Source: Tetranychus cinnabarinus (taxonomy: Eukaryota; Arthropoda; Arachnida; Trombidiformes; Tetranychidae). From it: a stretch of DNA of 64,000 bases. Position 1 is the first letter of the stretch. Each line of letters starts with the position of its first letter. The stretch lies in NCBI GenBank assembly GCA_022266195.1, contig WHVY01000002.1:9935001-9999000 (forward strand), given 5' to 3'. A model generated the notes under the pieces. That model saw nothing but the letters and a program-made list of their open reading frames with translations, ran no database searches and was not told the origin of the DNA. The position numbers were made by a program, and so were the translations under genes. Below, piece after piece: positions 59,045-64,000 of the stretch.

Positions 59045-60810
59045 ATGTCTACCAATAAATCTCATCAACTTTGGTAAGTATTCCAATCAAAAATATACCC
59101 TCCTGTGATAGATTACATCTTGGATCAATATGAATCATTAGATCCGCCTGATTGATGCATGTTATTATTCAATCTGTTTAACCTGATTGATTTTCACTAA
59201 TTCTTAGTTAGAAGATATTCTCTATGAGAATGATGAATTATCAATTTCCCCCAATGATTGTCTGGTTTCATTTTGAATTTTATAACTCATTATTTTATTC
59301 CGATGCAGGTCTGACACTGGCAAAGCTGATGATTTTTGGGAATATTCAAAGCCGATGTCCTTTAACTTTGAAGATGACGCGGTATGATCTTGTTTCAGTT
59401 TGGACTGAGCTTTACTAGAAAGTTGAAAGTTAAATTTGGATGCATTCATTTCAATTGCTATATTCAGTTAACATACAAGTCTTATTTTCCGTCATGGCTA
59501 ATAAGCAAGGTGTATTGGATCACCAATGTGATAATTTAACTTTCATGCTGTGTTTCTATATTTCAAATTTTAAATTTTCTAATATCTTTTCAATTTTAGG
59601 ACATCGATTCTTTGTATGACCAGAAAGTCACCACTGTAACCTCAGTCAAACCAACGGAGATACTCTCCAAACCACAAGGTAAGATCTCTCTAAAGAAAGA
59701 GAATTTCAAAGTATGATTATTAATGATATTTTTCAATTTAAATTTAGCTCCAGATACTGTTAAGTTGATGAGTCCAGAGGAAGCAACTCTCAGAGTTAAT
59801 CAATCTCTACAGAAAATTTCAAACAAAAGTTATTTAACTCCTACTTCTACTAATAAAATAGAAGCATGCATCCGGGCACTGATCAATGGAGAGAATCCCA
59901 ATTTTTCTATATTTAAATCAAAAGAGGACAAATTATCTCTCCTTGAAGCTGCAATCAATTCATACGATGGTGATACTATCATTGCTGTGATAATTTTTCT
60001 CGAGAAAACTCTTTGTTGGCGTATATTTGCTATGGAACTTTTAATTCGTCCAACTGCTGTTGACCATTACATTGATTTTCTTCGAGAAACAAATCGCACT
60101 AAAGATTTAACCGATTTTCTTGCTATGATAGGAAGATCGGAGGAAGCGGCTATTGTTAATTATGCCAATGCCATTAAATGTGAGCACATGGAGACTCGTA
60201 TTAAACATCTTAAACATTGTTATAATAATTTTTTCAAGGATCTTCAAGATGAACTTTATTCTCCTGCAATAATGGAACAAATTACTTTATATGAATATCA
60301 GTTACCTGTTGATGCTGCCGACTCCAAAATAATGGAGCCATCTGAACGTTATCAAGTAATGCCATGTTCATCTTTCTTGGGCTCTTCGGTTATAACAACA
60401 CTCTTCTACTCGATTGTTCATCATAGTAATAATCCAGCGACACATTTTGGCAGCCCTCAAACCATCCGGAATAACCACAATATCTCAGATAAGCAATATT
60501 ACTGGACAGCTTTGAGAGCTTTAGCTAAAACTGCGCGTTGGACTGAAATTGATAATTTATTTCATTATCAGGTATATTCAATTATTTTTCATGTCCCTCA
60601 ATTGATTAATTTTTAATTGATGATTATCATTCTCCTCTATTTAACTAGACTTTTCTTGGTTCCAAAAAAATTCGCAATATCATTCCATTTGATCGAGTTG
60701 TCCGTATTCTTGGTAACGAAAAGGCACCCCAACCATTGATGCATACTTATTTAAAACTAGTCGATGATGACGATCTTAAATTAAAATTAACTCAAGAATT
60801 CTTAAGGTGA
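59045..60810 (+). CDS. VIPAS39: VIPAS39 / SPE-39, VPS33B-interacting trafficking protein
   Basis: Five exons: 59045-59073, 59309-59381, 59600-59678, 59748-60571 and 60649-60810, 388 residues. The tiny first exon (MSTNKSHQL) was found because its GTAAGT donor fits the phase of exon 2. The result, DDFWEYSKPMSFNFEDDADI, matches the family N-terminus (acidic, YWNSSKF..FTFDDED in human). The core KEDKLSLLEAAINSYDGDTI, FLEKTLCWRIFAMELLIRPT, KQYYWTALRALAKTARWTEI and RVVRILGNEKAPQPLMHTYL is unmistakable. With VPS33B it forms the CHEVI tether for late endosome, lysosome and granule traffic. It stops at LKLTQEFLR, where human VIPAS39 has roughly 55 more residues (493 in all). I find no downstream exon for these. 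AATAAA lies 130 bases after the stop. Confidence 0.93.
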
Positions 60811-60939
60811 TAATTGGCAGCTTGCAAATAGTAAAATCACGGACCAAACGCTCGCCAAAAGGATCTTTTCGTAAATTAGGTTGCATCCGCACATTTGATC
60901 CTGATTTTATAAAAATCTGAATTCCAAATTCCAAATTTG

Positions 60940-60945
60940 AATAAA
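60940..60945 (+). terminator. Poly(A) signal AATAAA after VIPAS39
   Basis: Canonical hexamer, with a second (ATAATAAAG) a few bases on. It supports the stop at 60810 as the true end of the gene. Confidence 0.55.
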
Positions 60946-62159
60946 TATAATAAAGGGTTTCAAGAAGGTGATATGATTAATGATAGAATATTGGAAAACA
61001 TTCTAATAATCACTGTCTTTATTATTTTAACGTGAAAAAATATTAAATCTCTGTGATTCAAGAATCTAAAAAGTTGAAAAAACTGTCAATAACCGGTAGA
61101 TGTATATTTCAGGTTAAAGATTATCCCAATTAGATGCAACTAAATTGGGATTCGGCCAGATTACTTTGGACCAGAGAAACTAGAAAAATTAATCATAAAG
61201 ACTAGAGTCCGTTGAATTTTCAGGGTCAACCAACCATCTTTATCTAAATGATCAGTAGATAAGAAATGCAATTTTTAGTTAAATTATTCTGATTTATGTG
61301 TATAGCTTTTTGGGTTCATTTCTTTTTGGTACCTAAATAAAGACAAGCCATTAAATCTAATATAAGAACCACCAAAAACTAGTTCAAGGTATTGTAGTTG
61401 ATGACCAGAAGTGGCTCTCTTTTGGTCTGTACATCATCAAACGCAACAATTTAGGACAAAATAATCATTTCAAATAAGATACAAAATACTGGTTTGCAGA
61501 TTAATGTAATGTTTCTAAAAAAGTCACTCTTTTCTGACTCAGTTTTTCTAACTGAACCAGTCGTCATTCAACACAGGCAGCTGCTTGAGACAACATCAAA
61601 CTTGAGCAACTTTTTCCTAACTTTACTCGGCGGATGGATAGTTGGATCAATTGGATTATTTTTTAATTGTTTACTTTTAGCTTCTTGTAATAATAATGAA
61701 ATACTGTTAACTAAATTATTTTCATCTATTACTATCAACATAAAAACTGGATAAACCAATCAAACAGGAAAGGTTTAAATCTACAACCGTGTATAACAGA
61801 TCTTGTTTTTATTGTTGTTGTTCTGTTACTAATGTTGATTTAACCCTAAAATAAGATTGTTTAATTTTCTTCCTCTATTTATATTTGTCCTTTAATATCC
61901 TCATTTACTATGTGCTCAATCAATTCTATTTATGTAAAGCTGATAATCTCATTCAAACCAAAAATGTGCGCTTAGTCTCATCAAAACACTCTCATGTTAT
62001 TGGATACAGCATTTCTTCTGTGACTTTGTTTACTATTTTGATCGTTGACCGTTCCACAGAAATTGCCTCAACCGGATTGTGTCTTTCGTTATTGGTCATC
62101 TTTTCTGATCTTCTCGGTGTACCTGTTGGCTGAATTGTTAACTCACAACCTAGAACCTA
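60946..62159. other. Intergenic, weak hydrophobic frames
   Basis: Frames at 61494-61754 and 61885-62133 (both +) are hydrophobic but lack family features; I treat them as chance. CCTAGAACCTAATGGG before the next gene could include a 5' UTR acceptor. Confidence 0.4.
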
Positions 62160-63038
62160 ATGGGTGATTTAGATGTTAGATTGTTTTTCAATGTTAAAGA
62201 TAGCCAAGAGACATCTAAAAAATTGATAGCCCTTTTCATAGTTTATTATTATTTTGTCAAAGTATTTGGGCCTAAATGGATGAACCTAAGACCACCTTTC
62301 AACTTGTATCCACACTTATTAATCTACAATGGATATCAATTTGGTGTTCACGGTGTAGGCCTATTATTAGCTTTATGGACAACCAACTTTGGAACCATTT
62401 GTTGGTCTTGTGAACCCATTGATACATCAACCAAGGAAATCAAGCGTCTTTTCTCAGTCTATGTTGTTTATATATTCTTTTGGGCCAAGATAATGGAATG
62501 TTTAGAGACTGTGATGTACATTTTGATGAAAAAACGTCGTTACATACAATTAATTGAAATTTTTAGAACTTTTGCCAACGTTGGATTGGTCTATCTGGGC
62601 CTTAAAAATTATCCAGGAACGTTAACAGTTTTCTATCCACTCTGTGACCTGATTGCTGGTGTCTTTATATTTGGTCATAATACGCTTCTTTCTGCAAACG
62701 TTGATCTCAAGCCCCGCCATTGGTGGCGCAAATTCATATTTATCCTAAGACTAGTTGAGTTTACTGCTCTCTTTTTCCACGGTCTCTACTTCCTTATCAT
62801 GTTTCCAACAACTTCAACAACAATCTCATCAACCTTATCATCATCATCCTCACCATCATTAATCTCAACAAACAACTGTACGGTACCAAGGGTGCTACCC
62901 TTATACGAATGCCTGTTTGCACTTTTCAATATAGTCATCATCATTTGCTATTATTTAAATGTAATTCAACACCGTTTAACCAACGGATCATTAACATATA
63001 CTCGATCAGAACAAATCTATTCAAGGTCAAGCTCCTGA
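62160..63038 (+). CDS. ELOVL-family protein lacking the HxxHH catalytic box
   Basis: Intronless, 292 residues, with seven or so hydrophobic helices, as in very-long-chain fatty acid elongases of the ER. Family landmarks are FGPKWMNLRPPFNLYPHLLI, YNGYQFGVHG, and KIMECLETVMYILMKKRRYI (normally KxxExxDTVFxxLRKK). The next residues should be LHVYHH, but the sequence is QLIEIFRTFANVG, so all three histidines are missing. The later HxxMYxYY motif reads FIFGHNTLLSA. Condensing activity therefore looks impossible by the known mechanism. Membrane topology and length are kept, and the frame is intact, so it is not a simple pseudogene. A Thr/Ser-rich loop encoded by TCA repeats lies before the last helix. 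It could be a regulatory or structural paralogue. Membership in the family is likely, but the divergence is strong. Confidence 0.82.
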   Translation: MGDLDVRLFFNVKDSQETSKKLIALFIVYYYFVKVFGPKWMNLRPPFNLYPHLLIYNGYQFGVHGVGLLLALWTTNFGTICWSCEPIDTSTKEIKRLFSVYVVYIFFWAKIMECLETVMYILMKKRRYIQLIEIFRTFANVGLVYLGLKNYPGTLTVFYPLCDLIAGVFIFGHNTLLSANVDLKPRHWWRKFIFILRLVEFTALFFHGLYFLIMFPTTSTTISSTLSSSSSPSLISTNNCTVPRVLPLYECLFALFNIVIIICYYLNVIQHRLTNGSLTYTRSEQIYSRSSS

Positions 63039-63166
63039 CATTAACCAAGCTGGACTTGTAAAAACATTACAATCAACTAATAACTTTGTACTTCGTTTTC
63101 TTCCCTCAACTTATGTTTTCCTCGTTGCTAAGCCTATTGCCGGCAGTAATGAGAAATGCAGTGACA

Positions 63167-63172
63167 AATAAA
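63167..63172 (+). terminator. Poly(A) signal AATAAA after the ELOVL-like gene
   Basis: Canonical hexamer about 130 bases after the stop codon. It supports transcription of the intact frame. Confidence 0.5.
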
Positions 63173-64000
63173 AGATAACACAAGCTACAAATAATTGTTC
63201 AACAATTTTAATTTCATCTTTTAACTTCATAAGAGTATTAGAAATGTCAAGAATATGTTAACAACCAAAGCATAACCATCAAGTTTCAACCTAAGCTTCA
63301 AAGATGACAGATTCAAATCCTATTGGCAGTTTTCAAGTACAATTTTGATGGTATCCAGTACTTATCCAGTATATCTTAATTGGTTGAGTGCAACACACAT
63401 GCATAACTATCTCGTAATTAGTAGCAGAAAAAAAGTTGATGGATGTTAATTTTGGTGATAAATACAAGGAACGGGTATTCAACCAAAAGTTACAACAATA
63501 ATGATAATAATAGACTAAAAGGTTTAACAGAACAGACACGAGGGAAAAAGTTTATTTCTCTTTAATAAGCTAAACACCTCAGCTAAGTCCTTCAAAGTGC
63601 TGATGAGAACAAAAGGAAAACAAGTGGATAACCAGTCATTTCAAGTAATTCATTTTAGATTTGGCTTCAGTCGAACTGAATTAAACAATGGCTACTTTTG
63701 GTGGAAACTGAAAATTTGCCTGCTTTTTTCAAAGTCTATTGTTTGACAATGTTCACAAATAACAGCAGCTTCCAGTATTAACCAAGATTTAACATTTTAA
63801 GTGTAAACAGCAATCAATGTCCTTCAACAGTATCCACTGGAATCAAACTTATTAACCAAGTCGCTGGAAATGATAAATTGAAGTGAACCATACAATGACC
63901 AACAGTCCGATAGATTGACTCAGTTACAACAGATTTACAATCTTGATAAGAGCTGTAATGAAACGACCAGAAACCAGTCAAAATACGTAATAAAAGCCAA
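63173..64000. other. Intergenic to window end
   Basis: AT-rich. The minus-strand frame at 63333-63539 is not convincing. Nothing else is seen. Confidence 0.5.

Noticed and set aside
1..64000. CRISPR arrays, insertion sequences, operons or integrated virus genes
   Set aside because: None seen; the window is ordinary animal nuclear sequence apart from the foldback repeat.

Overview
This is nuclear DNA of an animal. It is AT-rich, with GT-AG introns of about 60 to 400 bases (a few much longer), genes on both strands, and clear orthologues of animal housekeeping proteins. Gene density, short introns, long serine/glutamine runs encoded by TCA and CAA repeats, and a small Gly/Tyr-rich secreted protein suggest an arthropod. 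A compact mite genome such as a spider mite is my best guess, but that is inference. There is no operon, phage, CRISPR or bacterial feature.

Layout, left to right. 66-3352 (+) is the main exon of a Golgi alpha-mannosidase II whose 5' end lies outside the window. 4275-6035 (+) is a four-exon MFS transporter. 7560-7943 (+) is a small unrecognised gene. 9811-21305 (+) is a six-exon WDR47 orthologue with a 6.5 kb intron that contains several phase-0 candidate alternative first exons. 25416-26393 (+) is a shortened carboxylesterase-like protein without its catalytic serine. 28211-28942 (+) is SDF2 ending in KDEL. Then on the minus strand come a mitochondrial calcium uniporter (MCU, 29593-30783), HSBP1 (31400-31863) and a 58-residue Gly/Tyr-rich secreted peptide with a TATA box (32730-33008).

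34279-37294 is a 3 kb imperfect inverted repeat with no gene in it. 39298-41028 (+) encodes a secreted Ser/Pro/Gly-rich protein of unknown function; a decayed 84-base copy of it lies inverted at 49022-49104. 45454-46413 (+) is an intronless COP9 signalosome subunit 5. 47369-47760 (-) looks like a frameshifted zinc-finger gene. 48096-48623 (-) is PDCD6/ALG-2. 49549-51116 (-) is a seven-exon RMND1. 51864-52126 (+) is a Pro-rich reading frame broken by a frameshift. 53726-54854 (-) combines a nuclear-receptor-like zinc finger with a CXXC finger. 59045-60810 (+) is VIPAS39/SPE-39, and 62160-63038 (+) is an ELOVL-family protein that has lost the HxxHH box.

The genes do not form a pathway; they are unrelated neighbours, although SDF2 and the mannosidase both serve the secretory route and MCU and RMND1 are both mitochondrial. 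The most unusual items are the WDR47 alternative first-exon set, the foldback repeat, the two pseudoenzymes (carboxylesterase-like and ELOVL-like) and the receptor-finger plus CXXC protein. All exon structures were worked out by eye from splice signals, reading phase and remembered family sequences; none was tested against transcripts.
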